Assembly (NCBI RefSeq): GCF_002797915.1
Contig: NZ_PGTY01000002.1
Span: forward strand, 1 to 64,000
Source of the DNA: Yoonia maricola
GTDB lineage: Bacteria; Pseudomonadota; Alphaproteobacteria; Rhodobacterales; Rhodobacteraceae
Length of the DNA: 64,000 bases
Reading direction: 5' to 3'
The notes under the pieces are model-generated. The model ran no database searches, was not told where the DNA came from, and saw only the letters and a program-made list of their open reading frames with translations. This document shows positions 44,462 to 53,788 of the stretch, piece by piece (the stretch's first letter is position 1; every line of letters begins with the position of its first letter). The position numbers and the translations under genes are program-made.

Positions 44462-45172
44462 CTAGCTGCGACCAATTTGCGCCCTTAACATCTCTAGCAC
44501 CGCTGCAAGCATTGCGCTTCCGTCAGGGCGATCTGCGACTGTGATCTGCCTTGATATATTTGGCGAGACCGCTGATTTCACCGCTTCACTCAGGGCGATT
44601 ACAAGAGTCGGTGCCACAAATGGCCCTTTGTCGTTCAATATGGTCGCGCTTCGTGGCGAGAACAGGGGGAAAATCACCGTATTCTGCGCAGCGATCGTCG
44701 ATTTAGCCTCTGGCGTCAGCGCCAGCGCCTTTTGGTCGTAGGCAACAACATCAGCGCAGGTAATCCCGGCAGCGTTAAGCCGGATGCTGATATCACCACG
44801 GGCATGCATCCCGCGAATATGCGCCAGCTTGCCTTTGGGCCGCGCCGCGATGACATCCGCGACCAGCCCATCCGCATCGCCGGGACCGACAATCGGATCA
44901 AAGCCCGCATCATGCGCCAATTTAGCCGTCTTCGGCCCCACGCACCATGCGTTAAGCCCTTGCGGCAGTCCAAACTGCCCAGACGCAGAGACTCCGTTGG
45001 CTGAAGTAAAGATAACCGCATCCGGTGCAGGGCATGTGACCTTGACCGACACAATTTCAATCAACGGGGAAACGATAATGTCCACAGGGGGGCCATCCCA
45101 GCCTGCCCGTAGTTCCGCAGCAAAGCTTTCGCTTTGGGCCTTTGGACGGGTCAGGATTACAGTCGGCATCAT
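44462..45172 (-). CDS. hemD: Uroporphyrinogen-III synthase
   Basis: About 236 residues from the ATG at 45172 (45169 also possible); the frame open to 45346 overlaps the divergent tsaD gene and is rejected. HemD fold marks: VILTRPKAQSESFAAEL, DAVIFTSANGVSA, AWCVGPKTAKLAHDAGF, FPLFSPRSATIL. It closes the tetrapyrrole ring with inversion of ring D. The 3' end lies 94 bases upstream of the mitofilin-like gene, consistent with one haem operon. Confidence 0.87.
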   Translation of the reverse strand: MMPTVILTRPKAQSESFAAELRAGWDGPPVDIIVSPLIEIVSVKVTCPAPDAVIFTSANGVSASGQFGLPQGLNAWCVGPKTAKLAHDAGFDPIVGPGDADGLVADVIAARPKGKLAHIRGMHARGDISIRLNAAGITCADVVAYDQKALALTPEAKSTIAAQNTVIFPLFSPRSATILNDKGPFVAPTLVIALSEAVKSAVSPNISRQITVADRPDGSAMLAAVLEMLRAQIGRS

Positions 45173-45241
45173 TGAGGCACCATTGTTTGCGCGCTGCGGC
45201 AATGTTACCTCGCATTGATCGACACGCAACCGGAACGCATG

Positions 45242-46324
45242 ATGACTCAGCCCCTGACACTTCTTGGCATCGAAAGCAGCTGTGATGATACCGCCGCCGC
45301 TGTTGTGCGCGGGCATGACGTGTTGGCGTCGGTTGTTTATGGGCAAACATCACTACATGCCGATTATGGCGGTGTCGTGCCAGAAATTGCGGCGCGGGCG
45401 CATGCCGAAAAGCTGGATCATTGCGTGGAAGAGGCACTGGTAAAGGCGGGTCTAGGGCTGGCTGACCTTGACGGGATCGCTGTCACCGCTGGCCCTGGCC
45501 TGATCGGTGGCGTGCTGTCCGGTGTTATGTGCGCCAAAGGGCTGGCTGCGGCGACAGGGTTGCCCTTGATCGGGGTGAACCATCTCGCCGGGCACGCGCT
45601 GACGCCGCGATTGACCGATCAGTTGGTCTATCCTTATCTCATGCTGTTGGTTTCAGGCGGCCACTGCCAGTTTTTGATCGTTAAGGCGCATGACAGCTTT
45701 CAGCGGATCGGCGGCACAATCGACGATGCGCCCGGCGAAGCTTTCGACAAAACCGCCCGTTTGCTGGGCTTGCCGCAACCGGGCGGCCCTTCGGTCGAGA
45801 AGGCTGCAAAGTCGGGTGATCCAAAACGCTTCCCCCTCCCGCGTCCGCTGCTGAACCAGCAGGGCTGCGATATGTCATTCTCTGGTCTCAAGACTGCGAT
45901 CCTTCGGGCACGCGATGGCGTTGTCGCACAAGAGGGTGGGTTGAGCGTGCAGGATCAATCGGATCTGAGCGCAAGCTTTCAGGCGGCTATCACCGATGTG
46001 CTGATTGAAAAGACACGGCGCGCGCTGGGCGAATACCTCAAGCTCAACCCAGAAATACCGGCATTTGCCATCGCCGGTGGCGTCGCTGCGAATGGTTCTG
46101 TCAGGGACGGTCTTAAGGCACTTTGTGCTGGATTAGACACTGATTTTGTGGCCCCCCCTTTGCATCTTTGCACAGACAACGCCGCCATAATCGCCTATGT
46201 GGGAATCGCGCGTATGACCGCTGGCGAAACCGATGATCTGACCCTCTCGGCCCGCCCCCGTTGGCCCTTGGACCAGCAAGCAGCACCCATGCTAGGGTCA
46301 GGTAAAAAAGGTGCGAAAGCATGA
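45242..46324 (+). CDS. tsaD: tRNA threonylcarbamoyladenosine transferase subunit
   Basis: About 360 residues; two adjacent ATG codons (45239, 45242), the second better placed after GGAA. Kae1/Qri7/YgjD family: [15 protein letters not shown] at the N-terminus, metal-binding His pair in [25 protein letters not shown], and [13 protein letters not shown]. Makes t6A37 on tRNAs that read ANN codons. Divergent from hemD, four-base overlap with gpsA. Confidence 0.95.
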   Translation: MTQPLTLLGIESSCDDTAAAVVRGHDVLASVVYGQTSLHADYGGVVPEIAARAHAEKLDHCVEEALVKAGLGLADLDGIAVTAGPGLIGGVLSGVMCAKGLAAATGLPLIGVNHLAGHALTPRLTDQLVYPYLMLLVSGGHCQFLIVKAHDSFQRIGGTIDDAPGEAFDKTARLLGLPQPGGPSVEKAAKSGDPKRFPLPRPLLNQQGCDMSFSGLKTAILRARDGVVAQEGGLSVQDQSDLSASFQAAITDVLIEKTRRALGEYLKLNPEIPAFAIAGGVAANGSVRDGLKALCAGLDTDFVAPPLHLCTDNAAIIAYVGIARMTAGETDDLTLSARPRWPLDQQAAPMLGSGKKGAKA

Positions 46325-47283
46325 AAATCGGGATTGCAGGCGGCGGGGCGTTCGGAACGGCATTGGCTGCTGCCTTGGCGCTGGATGGTCATGATATTCA
46401 GCTTTGGGCACGTCATGCCGAAGCGGCTTCAGATATGCAAAACACGCGCAGCAATCCGAAGTTACCGGGCGTCGATTTACCTCAAAATATTTCTATTTCC
46501 GGTGAATTAGAGCCGCTTTTCATATGCGATACGATCCTTCTCGCGATCCCAGCGCAAACATTGCCTGCTTTCCTGACCGAGCATCTTGCGCACCTTGACG
46601 GCAAGAACCTCGTCGCCTGCTGCAAAGGCATTGATCTCAAACGCATGACCGGCCCTGCCAGTACGATCCGCGATATTGTACCGGGGGCTGTACCTGCGAT
46701 GCTGACTGGCCCCAGCTTTGCCGCCGACATCGCGCGCGGCTTGCCGACGGCACTGACATTAGGCTGCGCAGATGACGAGATGGGCGCGATGCTGCAGACC
46801 GCCCTCTCGACGACAAGCTTGCGGATTTACCGCACAACAGACACTGTTGGGGCGGAATTGGGTGGCGCGCTTAAGAACGTGATGGCGATTGCGTCTGGTA
46901 TCGCCATCGGTGCGAAGCTGGGTGAAAGCGCGCGGGCGGCGCTGATCACACGAGGTTTTCCTGAAATGCAGCGTCTGGCGCTGGCACTGGGCGCGCAGCC
47001 GGAAACGCTTTCGGGCTTGTCAGGATTTGGGGATTTGGTGCTGACCTGTACATCGGACCAGTCGCGGAATTATCGCTACGGTCTTGCGATTGGCACTGGA
47101 TCAGACTTCGATCAGAACACCACCGTCGAAGGGGCGGCTACCGCTCGCGCCGTGCGTCAGTTGGCCAGCGAGCTGGACATTGATATGCCCATTTGTACTG
47201 TGGTGGCCGACCTGACCGAAAACAAAACAGACGTGGCAACCGCGCTGAATACGCTGCTCTCGCGTCCTTTGAAGGAAGAATAA
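46321..47283 (+). CDS. gpsA: Glycerol-3-phosphate dehydrogenase [NAD(P)+]
   Basis: 320 residues. N-terminal Rossmann motif [21 protein letters not shown]; catalytic lysine in [37 protein letters not shown]. Reduces dihydroxyacetone phosphate to sn-glycerol 3-phosphate for phospholipid synthesis. ATGA overlap with tsaD, as in many Rhodobacterales. Confidence 0.95.
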   Translation: MKIGIAGGGAFGTALAAALALDGHDIQLWARHAEAASDMQNTRSNPKLPGVDLPQNISISGELEPLFICDTILLAIPAQTLPAFLTEHLAHLDGKNLVACCKGIDLKRMTGPASTIRDIVPGAVPAMLTGPSFAADIARGLPTALTLGCADDEMGAMLQTALSTTSLRIYRTTDTVGAELGGALKNVMAIASGIAIGAKLGESARAALITRGFPEMQRLALALGAQPETLSGLSGFGDLVLTCTSDQSRNYRYGLAIGTGSDFDQNTTVEGAATARAVRQLASELDIDMPICTVVADLTENKTDVATALNTLLSRPLKEE

Positions 47284-47556
47284 ATGCGCTTCGCCCTGAT
47301 GACGAAAGACAAACCCGGCGCGTTGCAAACCCGGATGGACAATCGCGAAGCTCATTTGGCTTACATCGCCGACACCGGCGTGGTCGAGATGGCTGGCCCC
47401 GTTCTGGATGACGAGGGGCAGATGTGCGGATCATTGATCGTGCTGGATGTCGATGATCTGGCGGCGGCGCAAGCCTGGGCCGACAATGACCCTTATGCCA
47501 AAGCGGGTCTGTTCAGCGACGTTACCCTGCGCGCCTGGAAGAAGGTGATCGGCTGA
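47284..47556 (+). CDS. YciI-like (YCII domain) protein
   Basis: 90 residues with the complete YCII fold: an N-terminal strand, the conserved His in NREAHLAYIADTG, AGPVLDDEGQMCGSLIVLDVD, and ADNDPYAKAGLF. It starts directly after the gpsA stop codon and overlaps the EVE gene by one base, so it is part of the tsaD operon. Function unknown. Confidence 0.85.
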   Translation: MRFALMTKDKPGALQTRMDNREAHLAYIADTGVVEMAGPVLDDEGQMCGSLIVLDVDDLAAAQAWADNDPYAKAGLFSDVTLRAWKKVIG

Positions 47557-47975
47557 TGGCCTATTGGTTGTTCAAATCAGAACCGGATGTCTGGGGCTGG
47601 GACGCCCAAGTCGCCAAAGGCGAGGTTGGCGAAGAATGGGACGGCGTGCGCAATTATCAGGCGCGCAACAATATGCGTGCGATGAAGCTGGGCGAGACGG
47701 GTTTCTTCTATCACTCGCGTAGCGGGTTAGAGATTGTCGGCATCGTGGAGGTTTGCGCCGAAGCACACCCCGACAGCACCACCGATGATGACCGCTGGGA
47801 CTGCGTTGATGTCAAAGCTGTGCGCCCCTTTACCAAACCCGTCACACTAGAGACGATCAAAGCCGATCCGCGCCTTGCAGATATGGTTCTGGTGAACAAT
47901 TCCCGCCTGTCGGTGCAACCTGTCACAGATGAAGAGTGGCAGATCATCTGCGCATTGGGTGAAACAACACCCTAG
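47556..47975 (+). CDS. EVE-domain protein
   Basis: 139 residues: WLFKSEPDVWGWD and WDGVRNYQARNNMRAM are the standard EVE start, HSRSGLEIVGIVEV the core. EVE domains share the PUA/YTH fold that binds modified bases in RNA or DNA. Last gene of the tsaD operon. Confidence 0.9.
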   Translation: MAYWLFKSEPDVWGWDAQVAKGEVGEEWDGVRNYQARNNMRAMKLGETGFFYHSRSGLEIVGIVEVCAEAHPDSTTDDDRWDCVDVKAVRPFTKPVTLETIKADPRLADMVLVNNSRLSVQPVTDEEWQIICALGETTP

Positions 47976-48035
47976 CCTGCGACATTTTGGCAGCTATGAT
48001 ATCTTCATCAGAGCAAAGCTCAGGGGGAGGGAAAA

Positions 48036-48431
48036 ATGGGTCTTTTATCTGTTATAGTCGCGACCGTCGCCGCATTTGCATTCGGTGCCGCCTACTACAT
48101 GATCTTGTCAAAGCCTTGGATGGCCGCAGCCGGGATCGAAGTTGGCGCTGATGGTAAGCCAGTCAATGCCGAAAGTCCGGTGCCATACATCGTGTCATTC
48201 ATCTGCATCATCCTGGTTGCGGGCATGATGCGCCATAGCTTTGCCTTGTCCGGCATCGACACCTTTGCCAAGGGTCTGCAATCAGGCCTTGGCGTTGGGT
48301 TGTTCTTCATCACGCCATGGATTTTCATCAACACGGGCTATTCCAATCGACCGTGGAGGCTTGCCGTGATTGATGGTGGTTACGCCACTGCGGCTGCTAC
48401 GATCATCGGCGGCGTCTTGACGTTGTTCTAG
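48036..48431 (+). CDS. DUF1761 membrane protein
   Basis: 131 residues with four hydrophobic segments; AFAFGAAYYMILSKPWMAAAG and the RPWRLAVIDGGYA end match DUF1761. GGGGGAGGG precedes the ATG. Stand-alone gene ended by the hairpin at 48438-48470. Function unknown. Confidence 0.83.
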   Translation: MGLLSVIVATVAAFAFGAAYYMILSKPWMAAAGIEVGADGKPVNAESPVPYIVSFICIILVAGMMRHSFALSGIDTFAKGLQSGLGVGLFFITPWIFINTGYSNRPWRLAVIDGGYATAAATIIGGVLTLF

Positions 48432-48437
48432 GTAAAT

Positions 48438-48470
48438 AGAGAGGGTTCGGACCTGCACCGAACCCTCTCT
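48438..48470 (+). terminator. Hairpin terminator after the DUF1761 gene
   Basis: AGAGAGGGTTCGG (48438-48450) pairs perfectly with CCGAACCCTCTCT (48458-48470) around a seven-base loop, seven bases after the stop codon. There is no T run, but the 13-bp stem is strong. Confidence 0.65.
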
Positions 48471-48627
48471 CACCCCGCGTGCTCCATCTCCACCACACGC
48501 AACTGAAACTCTGGTTCGGACCATTCTGGCCCATACGTTGTCTTAACAGGTGCCGGTTGATTCACGCAAATACTAAGCGCTTCGAAATCCATTCAAATCA
48601 GCGATAACTGCGTCCTTTTAACGCAAA

Positions 48628-48650
48628 ACGCCCACCTGATTGGCGGGCGT
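48628..48650 (-). terminator. Terminator after the DUF2853 gene
   Basis: On the minus strand ACGCCCGCC, five-base loop and GGTGGGCGT form a 9-bp stem with one G-T pair, followed by TTTG. It lies 24 bases after the stop codon of the gene at 48674-49015. Confidence 0.7.
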
Positions 48651-48673
48651 TTCAAAGGAAATCTGGTGTTAGC

Positions 48674-49015
48674 TTAGCCGTAAACGGCCTCTTTGCCAAA
48701 GTGCTTTGTCAGCATGTAATAGACCACGGCGCGGTACTTGTTGCGCTCGGACTGGCCGTATGTGTCAAGGACGGAAGCAATCGCCTTATCAAGGTCGGGG
48801 CTGTCTTTCAGCCCAAGCTTTTTCATCAGGAAGTTGGTCTTCACGGTTTCAAGTTCGGCAGGCTGGCTGCTTGCAACTGTTGAGGCGTCTGCATTGTAAA
48901 TTGCGGGACCGCAACCGATCGTCACCTTCGTGAGAAGATCCATATCTGGTGTCATACCGCATTTGTTCTTCAGGTCGTCCGCGTACTTTGCAATTAAATC
49001 GTCTCTTTTACCCAT
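48674..49015 (-). CDS. DUF2853 family protein
   Basis: 113 residues. Small, all-helical, soluble. YADDLKNKCGMTPDMDLLTKVTIGCGPAIYNADASTVA and the C-terminal RNKYRAVVYYMLTKHF fit DUF2853. Function unknown. It is a monocistronic gene with its own terminator. Confidence 0.8.
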   Translation of the reverse strand: MGKRDDLIAKYADDLKNKCGMTPDMDLLTKVTIGCGPAIYNADASTVASSQPAELETVKTNFLMKKLGLKDSPDLDKAIASVLDTYGQSERNKYRAVVYYMLTKHFGKEAVYG

Positions 49016-49161
49016 GAGAATGTCCCCGATGTTTGTTTTCTTGTTTCAATAGTGGCGCATTGCACCCCAGTAGGCGCACGTTAATGGGACTGACCATACG
49101 ACGTAAAGAAAAAAGCCGATCCAGCGGCAATGTTTCGCTTTTGGCAGAAATGAAGCCGGCA

Positions 49162-49944
49162 TCACCGGCACAGCCCCCACCCACGCGATTGCAGATGAAA
49201 GTGATCAGCATGCAGCCTGTTATAATCCGGCGAAAGTGTGAGGTTGAACCAGTCGCAAGCCCCATCACGGACCGCCCGCAAAAATGCGGCCTCGGCCCCT
49301 TGCCCTTCCCAATCGGCCAGTAGTCTGATCCTTGATCCGTCTGACAAACCGAACCCGGCAATATCGATCGCATCCGCCGTGGCATGCGTACTCATCCGCT
49401 TAGATGGTCCATTGGCGGTCCGCATGACCCGGCAGTTGTAGCTGCCAATATGATCAATACTGCTGACCGATGATCCAAGGAACTTATCGGCCGCAGGCTG
49501 CACGCTGTGCCGCTCCCACATGGCAAGCCGGAGCGCGATAGCGCAGCGTGTTTCGACCGGATTCAGCCGTGCCTGACCAACGGCGCGCAAATCGACACGG
49601 TCCCGAATAAAACACTGTTCCGTGTCTGCAAGCGGTGCCAAAGGTTGCAAGGCCGCAAAGCCATCCAACGTCGCAAGGCACTGATCCTCAGAAGCGACAG
49701 CACGGTTCAGCTTCCAACCTGTCAACAGTGTCACGGGATCACTGATCCGCAAAGGCTGTGTCGGGTTCCATTCGCGCGGTAGCGGCGTGTCTGGATTTAC
49801 CATCCCCTGATATCCAGCAAAGGCTAGCAACACCGCCACAAAAAAAACAGCGAGGCCGTTTATCACGGCACCGCTGCGTTCACCTTTCTTTCGCTGCTTT
49901 TCAGCGGCCTGCTGCGCCATTTGCTGACGTTTGGCATGCCGCAT
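49162..49944 (-). CDS. Extensin-like family protein
   Basis: 260 residues: Lys/Arg-rich cytoplasmic start, one membrane anchor (VINGLAVFFVAVLLAFAGY) and an extensin-like C-terminal domain in the periplasm. Metal-type residues are seen in STHATADAIDIAGF and HADHFHLQSRGWGLCR, a pattern close to D-Ala-D-Ala carboxypeptidases of the VanY/MepA type, so a cell-wall hydrolase role is plausible. Even Cys content suggests disulfides. Follows ahcY by six bases. Confidence 0.85.
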   Translation of the reverse strand: MRHAKRQQMAQQAAEKQRKKGERSGAVINGLAVFFVAVLLAFAGYQGMVNPDTPLPREWNPTQPLRISDPVTLLTGWKLNRAVASEDQCLATLDGFAALQPLAPLADTEQCFIRDRVDLRAVGQARLNPVETRCAIALRLAMWERHSVQPAADKFLGSSVSSIDHIGSYNCRVMRTANGPSKRMSTHATADAIDIAGFGLSDGSRIRLLADWEGQGAEAAFLRAVRDGACDWFNLTLSPDYNRLHADHFHLQSRGWGLCR

Positions 49945-49950
49945 GCGCGC

Positions 49951-51336
49951 TTAGTACCGGTAATGCTCTGGCTTGAAGGGGCCTTCGACGGTGACGCCGA
50001 TGTAATCCGCCTGCTCTTTCTTCAGTTCAGTCAGTTTCACGCCGATCCGGGCCAGATGCAGACGCGCGACCTTTTCATCCAGATGTTTGGGCAGGATATG
50101 CACGCCGATTTCATAAGCGTCGCCATTGTTCCACAGTTCCATCTGCGCCAGCACTTGGTTGGTGAAAGAAGCGGACATCACGAAGGATGGATGCCCGGTT
50201 GCATTGCCAAGGTTCAGCAAACGACCCTCAGAGAGCAGGATCAAGCGGTTGCCAGATGGCATCTCGATCATATCGACCTGCTCTTTAATGTTGGTCCACT
50301 TGTGGTTCTTAAGCGCTGCCACCTGAATTTCATTGTCGAAGTGGCCGATATTGCCGACGATCGCCATATCCTTCATCTCGCGCATATGCTCGATGCGGAT
50401 CACGTCCTTATTGCCGGTTGTGGTGATGAAGACATCGGCTGAATCCAGCACATCTTCCAGCACGACAACTTCAAAACCGTCCATCGCAGCCTGCAACGCA
50501 CAGATTGGGTCAACCTCTGTCACCTTCACACGCGCGCCGGCACCGGCCAATGACGCAGCAGAGCCTTTGCCCACATCGCCATAACCACAAACGACAGCCA
50601 CCTTACCCGCCATCATCGTGTCGGTCGCACGGCGGATGCCATCGACCAGCGATTCTTTGCAGCCATACTTGTTGTCGAACTTCGACTTCGTGACGGAATC
50701 GTTCACGTTGATCGCCGGGAACGGCAGTTGGCCGTTCTTGTGCAGATCATAAAGCCGGTGAACACCAGTTGTTGTTTCCTCGGACACCCCTTTGATCGCA
50801 TCGCGCGTCTTGGTGAACCAACCGGGGCTGGCGGCCATACGTTTGGCGATTTGCTTTTTGATAACTTCTTCTTCCTCGGACTGCGGCACGGGGATGATGT
50901 CTTCGCCCGCTTCCGCACGCGCGCCCAACAGCACATAGAGCGTGGCATCACCACCATCATCAAGGATCATGTTGCAGCCTTCAGGGAACATGAAGGATTT
51001 GTCCAGATAGTCCCAATGCTCTTCCAATGACTGACCCTTGATCGCAAACACAGGTGTACCGCCAGCAGCAATAGCGGCGGCCGCGTGATCTTGCGTGGAA
51101 AAGATGTTGCATGACGCCCAGCGCACATCGGCACCAAGGGCTGTCAGCGTTTCGATCAAAACCGCAGTTTGGATCGTCATGTGCAAGGAGCCGACAATCC
51201 GCGCGCCTTTCAGCGGCTGTTTGTCACCGTATTCCTCGCGCAGCGCCATCAGGCCCGGCATCTCTGTTTCGGCGATATCCAGCTCTTTGCGGCCGAACTC
51301 TGCAAGGGCGATGTCCTTGACGATATAGTCTTTCAT
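49951..51336 (-). CDS. ahcY: Adenosylhomocysteinase
   Basis: 461 residues, the usual size for bacteria. NAD-binding [18 protein letters not shown], the N-terminal [21 protein letters not shown], and C-terminal KPEHYRY with the Lys-Tyr that caps NAD of the next subunit. It splits S-adenosylhomocysteine to adenosine and homocysteine. GGAGG precedes the ATG. The leader has two hairpins (51381-51398, 51418-51430); they do not match the SAH or SAM/SAH riboswitch consensus I know. Confidence 0.97.
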   Translation of the reverse strand: MKDYIVKDIALAEFGRKELDIAETEMPGLMALREEYGDKQPLKGARIVGSLHMTIQTAVLIETLTALGADVRWASCNIFSTQDHAAAAIAAGGTPVFAIKGQSLEEHWDYLDKSFMFPEGCNMILDDGGDATLYVLLGARAEAGEDIIPVPQSEEEEVIKKQIAKRMAASPGWFTKTRDAIKGVSEETTTGVHRLYDLHKNGQLPFPAINVNDSVTKSKFDNKYGCKESLVDGIRRATDTMMAGKVAVVCGYGDVGKGSAASLAGAGARVKVTEVDPICALQAAMDGFEVVVLEDVLDSADVFITTTGNKDVIRIEHMREMKDMAIVGNIGHFDNEIQVAALKNHKWTNIKEQVDMIEMPSGNRLILLSEGRLLNLGNATGHPSFVMSASFTNQVLAQMELWNNGDAYEIGVHILPKHLDEKVARLHLARIGVKLTELKKEQADYIGVTVEGPFKPEHYRY

Positions 51337-51380
51337 TGCTGCCTCCTCGGCGCGCGGTTGATAGGTTTGCGTGGCTGATA

Positions 51381-51430
51381 GCAGGGCTTTCGCCCTGCGA
51401 CAATGGCGTCGATGTCGCGCTCATTGAGCG
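51381..51430 (-). promoter_or_regulatory. Two hairpins in the ahcY leader
   Basis: GCAGGGC/GCCCTGC (51381-51398), with a GAAA loop on the transcript, and CGCTC/GAGCG (51418-51430) flanked by direct repeats of CGATGTC. They lie 45-95 bases before the start codon of ahcY. They may control ahcY or be part of an overlapping divergent promoter. Confidence 0.3.
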
Positions 51431-51494
51431 ATGTCAAAGCCAAATCGTATGCAGGCCTTATGAGAGAATCGTTAACCCAATATGGAGTAAGCCA

Positions 51495-52523
51495 ATGACA
51501 CTGCCCAAAACCATGAAGGCCGCCGTTGTCACAGGATTAGGTGCGCCCCTTGATATTCGCGAAGTCCCGGTCCCCGAGGTTGGCTCTGGTCAGGTTCTTA
51601 TGCGGGTCCGGGCCAGCGGTGTCTGCCACACTGACCTGCATGCTGCCATGGGCGATTGGCCGGTCAAACCCACCGCCCCTTTCATTCCTGGGCATGAAGG
51701 CGTGGGTGAAGTGGCCGCCGTTGGCGATGGTGTGACCCACCTTAAGGAAGGCGACCGGATTGGCGCGCCATGGCTGCATACGGCTTGCGGGCGATGCGAA
51801 CACTGCGTCGGCGGCTGGGAGACCCTGTGCGAGAGCCAGCAAATGACGGGCTATAGCGTTGACGGCGGCTATGCTGAATATGTCCGCGCCGATGCGAACT
51901 ACGTCGGGCGTCTGCCAGATGGTCTGGAGTTTGGTCCCGCTGCACCAATCCTGTGTGCAGGTGTCACAGTCTACAAAGGCCTGAAGGAGACCGACACCAA
52001 GCCGGGCGATTGGGTTGCCATTTCCGGTATCGGCGGGCTCGGCCATATGGCGGTACAATACGCCAAGGCGATGGGCCTGCATGTGGTGGCTGTTGACGTA
52101 TCGGAAGACAAACTCAAGCTCGCCCGTGACCTTGGCGCGGATTTGGCACTGCACGCTGTCGATCAAGATCCTGTCGGCGAAATCCAGACCCAACTGGGTG
52201 GCGTGCACGGCGCGCTTGTGACTGCTGTGTCCAACAGCGCGTTCTCTCAAGCCGTCGGTATGATGCGGCGCGGCGGCACCTTGTCACTTGTTGGCCTGCC
52301 ACCTGGCGATTTCCCCCTGCCGATCTTTGAGGTCGTATTGAAAGGCATCACCGTGCGCGGTTCCATCGTTGGCACACGCAATGATCTGGCTGAAAGCCTT
52401 GCCTTTGCTGGTGATGGCGCTGTCGCATCCCATTTTTCATGGAACAAGCTGGAAAACATCAATGCAATCTTTGACAAGATGAAAGCGGGTGGAATCGACG
52501 GACGGATTGTTCTGGAAATCTAA
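51495..52523 (+). CDS. adhP: Zinc-dependent alcohol dehydrogenase, AdhP type
   Basis: 342 residues from the ATG at 51495 (GGAG eight bases upstream; the longer frame from 51336 overlaps ahcY). Catalytic zinc: Cys in SGVCHTDLH, His-Glu in PGHEGVG, and a second Cys in [12 protein letters not shown]. Structural zinc: [18 protein letters not shown] motif [17 protein letters not shown]. Probably oxidises primary alcohols or reduces aldehydes. Confidence 0.92.
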   Translation: MTLPKTMKAAVVTGLGAPLDIREVPVPEVGSGQVLMRVRASGVCHTDLHAAMGDWPVKPTAPFIPGHEGVGEVAAVGDGVTHLKEGDRIGAPWLHTACGRCEHCVGGWETLCESQQMTGYSVDGGYAEYVRADANYVGRLPDGLEFGPAAPILCAGVTVYKGLKETDTKPGDWVAISGIGGLGHMAVQYAKAMGLHVVAVDVSEDKLKLARDLGADLALHAVDQDPVGEIQTQLGGVHGALVTAVSNSAFSQAVGMMRRGGTLSLVGLPPGDFPLPIFEVVLKGITVRGSIVGTRNDLAESLAFAGDGAVASHFSWNKLENINAIFDKMKAGGIDGRIVLEI

Positions 52524-52589
52524 AGCGCCTGCTTTACGCAATGCGCGCACCGCTTTATGTCCACAATCTAGTGTATTGGCGGAGCGGGC

Positions 52590-53186
52590 ATGGCAAAAGC
52601 ACAACCCAGAGCGTGGCAGCGGATGCTTTCAGGGCGCAGACTTGACCTGCTGGACCCTACACCCGTCGATATCGAGATTGAAGATATTGCCCATGGCCTT
52701 GCATTTGTTGCGCGCTGGAATGGGCAGACCAAGGGTGATTTTGCTTACTCGGTGGCAGAGCATTCCATTCTGGTCACACAGATTTTTCAACGACAACAGC
52801 CCAAGGCCCCGGCCAAATGGCAGTTGGCTGCCTTGCTTCACGATGCCCCGGAATACGTCATCGGCGATATGATCAGCCCGGTGAAAGCCGCCGTTGGCCC
52901 GGGCTATGGCGCATTGGATGATCGGTTGACGGCGGCCATTCATTTGCGGTTTGGACTGCCAGCGCAAATTCCGGTTTCGGTCAAAAAGCAGATCAAGAAG
53001 GCGGACAAACTATCAGCTTGGCTGGAAGCGACCCAAATCGCAGGCTTTACCCAAGCGGAAGCCGATAAATTCTTTGGCAAACAAGACCCCGCATTGGCAA
53101 GCAACCTGCAGATTGCGCTCAGGCCACCGGTCACAGTCCGCGATGATTACACTGCACTATATCACAAACTGGCGGCCACCTTATGA
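52590..53186 (+). CDS. HD-domain hydrolase, YfbR-like
   Basis: 198 residues. Metal ligands His58 (AEHSIL) and His84-Asp85 (LLHDAPEYVIGD), with Asp of KADKLSAWLEA later, as in 5'-nucleotidase YfbR and other HD phosphohydrolases. Overlaps the GNAT gene by four bases. Confidence 0.82.
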   Translation: MAKAQPRAWQRMLSGRRLDLLDPTPVDIEIEDIAHGLAFVARWNGQTKGDFAYSVAEHSILVTQIFQRQQPKAPAKWQLAALLHDAPEYVIGDMISPVKAAVGPGYGALDDRLTAAIHLRFGLPAQIPVSVKKQIKKADKLSAWLEATQIAGFTQAEADKFFGKQDPALASNLQIALRPPVTVRDDYTALYHKLAATL

Positions 53187-53677
53187 TTACTCGTCCTGCA
53201 ATACCCGCTGATGCACCTGATATGACCGCCTTGCTGAATGAGATTATCGCTATTGGCGGCACCACAGCTTATACGACGCCGCTGACCGAAGAGCAGGTGC
53301 TGCGCGACTATATCACGCGGGAGAGCCTTATCAGCTCTCACGTTGCTGAAGCAGACGACAGGGTTGTCGGCTTTCAATGGCTGCGTTGGGCCGATCCGGA
53401 ATGTGATGGCATGCCTAAAGGGTGGGCCATCATCGCCAGCTTTGTCGCGACAAGTGCCGCGGGCAAAGGCATCGGAAAGCACCTTTTTGCGGCAACCGCT
53501 ACCTCCGCGACAAAAGCGGGCGTCACGACGATTGATGCCACGATCCGGGGTGATAACACATCAGGCTTGCGTTATTATAGCGGTCTTGGATTTGAGGATT
53601 ACGATCGTCTGACCGATATAGAACTGTCCGATGGAACAGTCGTTGATAAAGTCCGCAAAAGGTTTGAAATCAGCTAG
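53183..53677 (+). CDS. GNAT-family N-acetyltransferase
   Basis: 164 residues; acetyl-CoA loop motif IIASFVATSAAGKGIGKHLFAAT (R/Q-x-x-G-x-G/A variant) and the YYSGLGFEDYDRL end. Substrate unknown. Translationally coupled to the HD gene. Confidence 0.87.
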   Translation: MITRPAIPADAPDMTALLNEIIAIGGTTAYTTPLTEEQVLRDYITRESLISSHVAEADDRVVGFQWLRWADPECDGMPKGWAIIASFVATSAAGKGIGKHLFAATATSATKAGVTTIDATIRGDNTSGLRYYSGLGFEDYDRLTDIELSDGTVVDKVRKRFEIS

Positions 53678-53788
53678 GGCCTGTGGGCGTTCCCCAATAC
53701 GTACTGGCATGAGACAGATTAGCCGTTCTATCGCAACGGTCCCTTAATCAATTCAGGATCATACTCCGGCACTAATGCTGCAGGAATC

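Noticed and set aside
51337-51494. SAH or SAM/SAH riboswitch before ahcY
   Set aside because: I compared the leader with the consensus cores I remember and found no match; kept only as a structured leader of unknown role.
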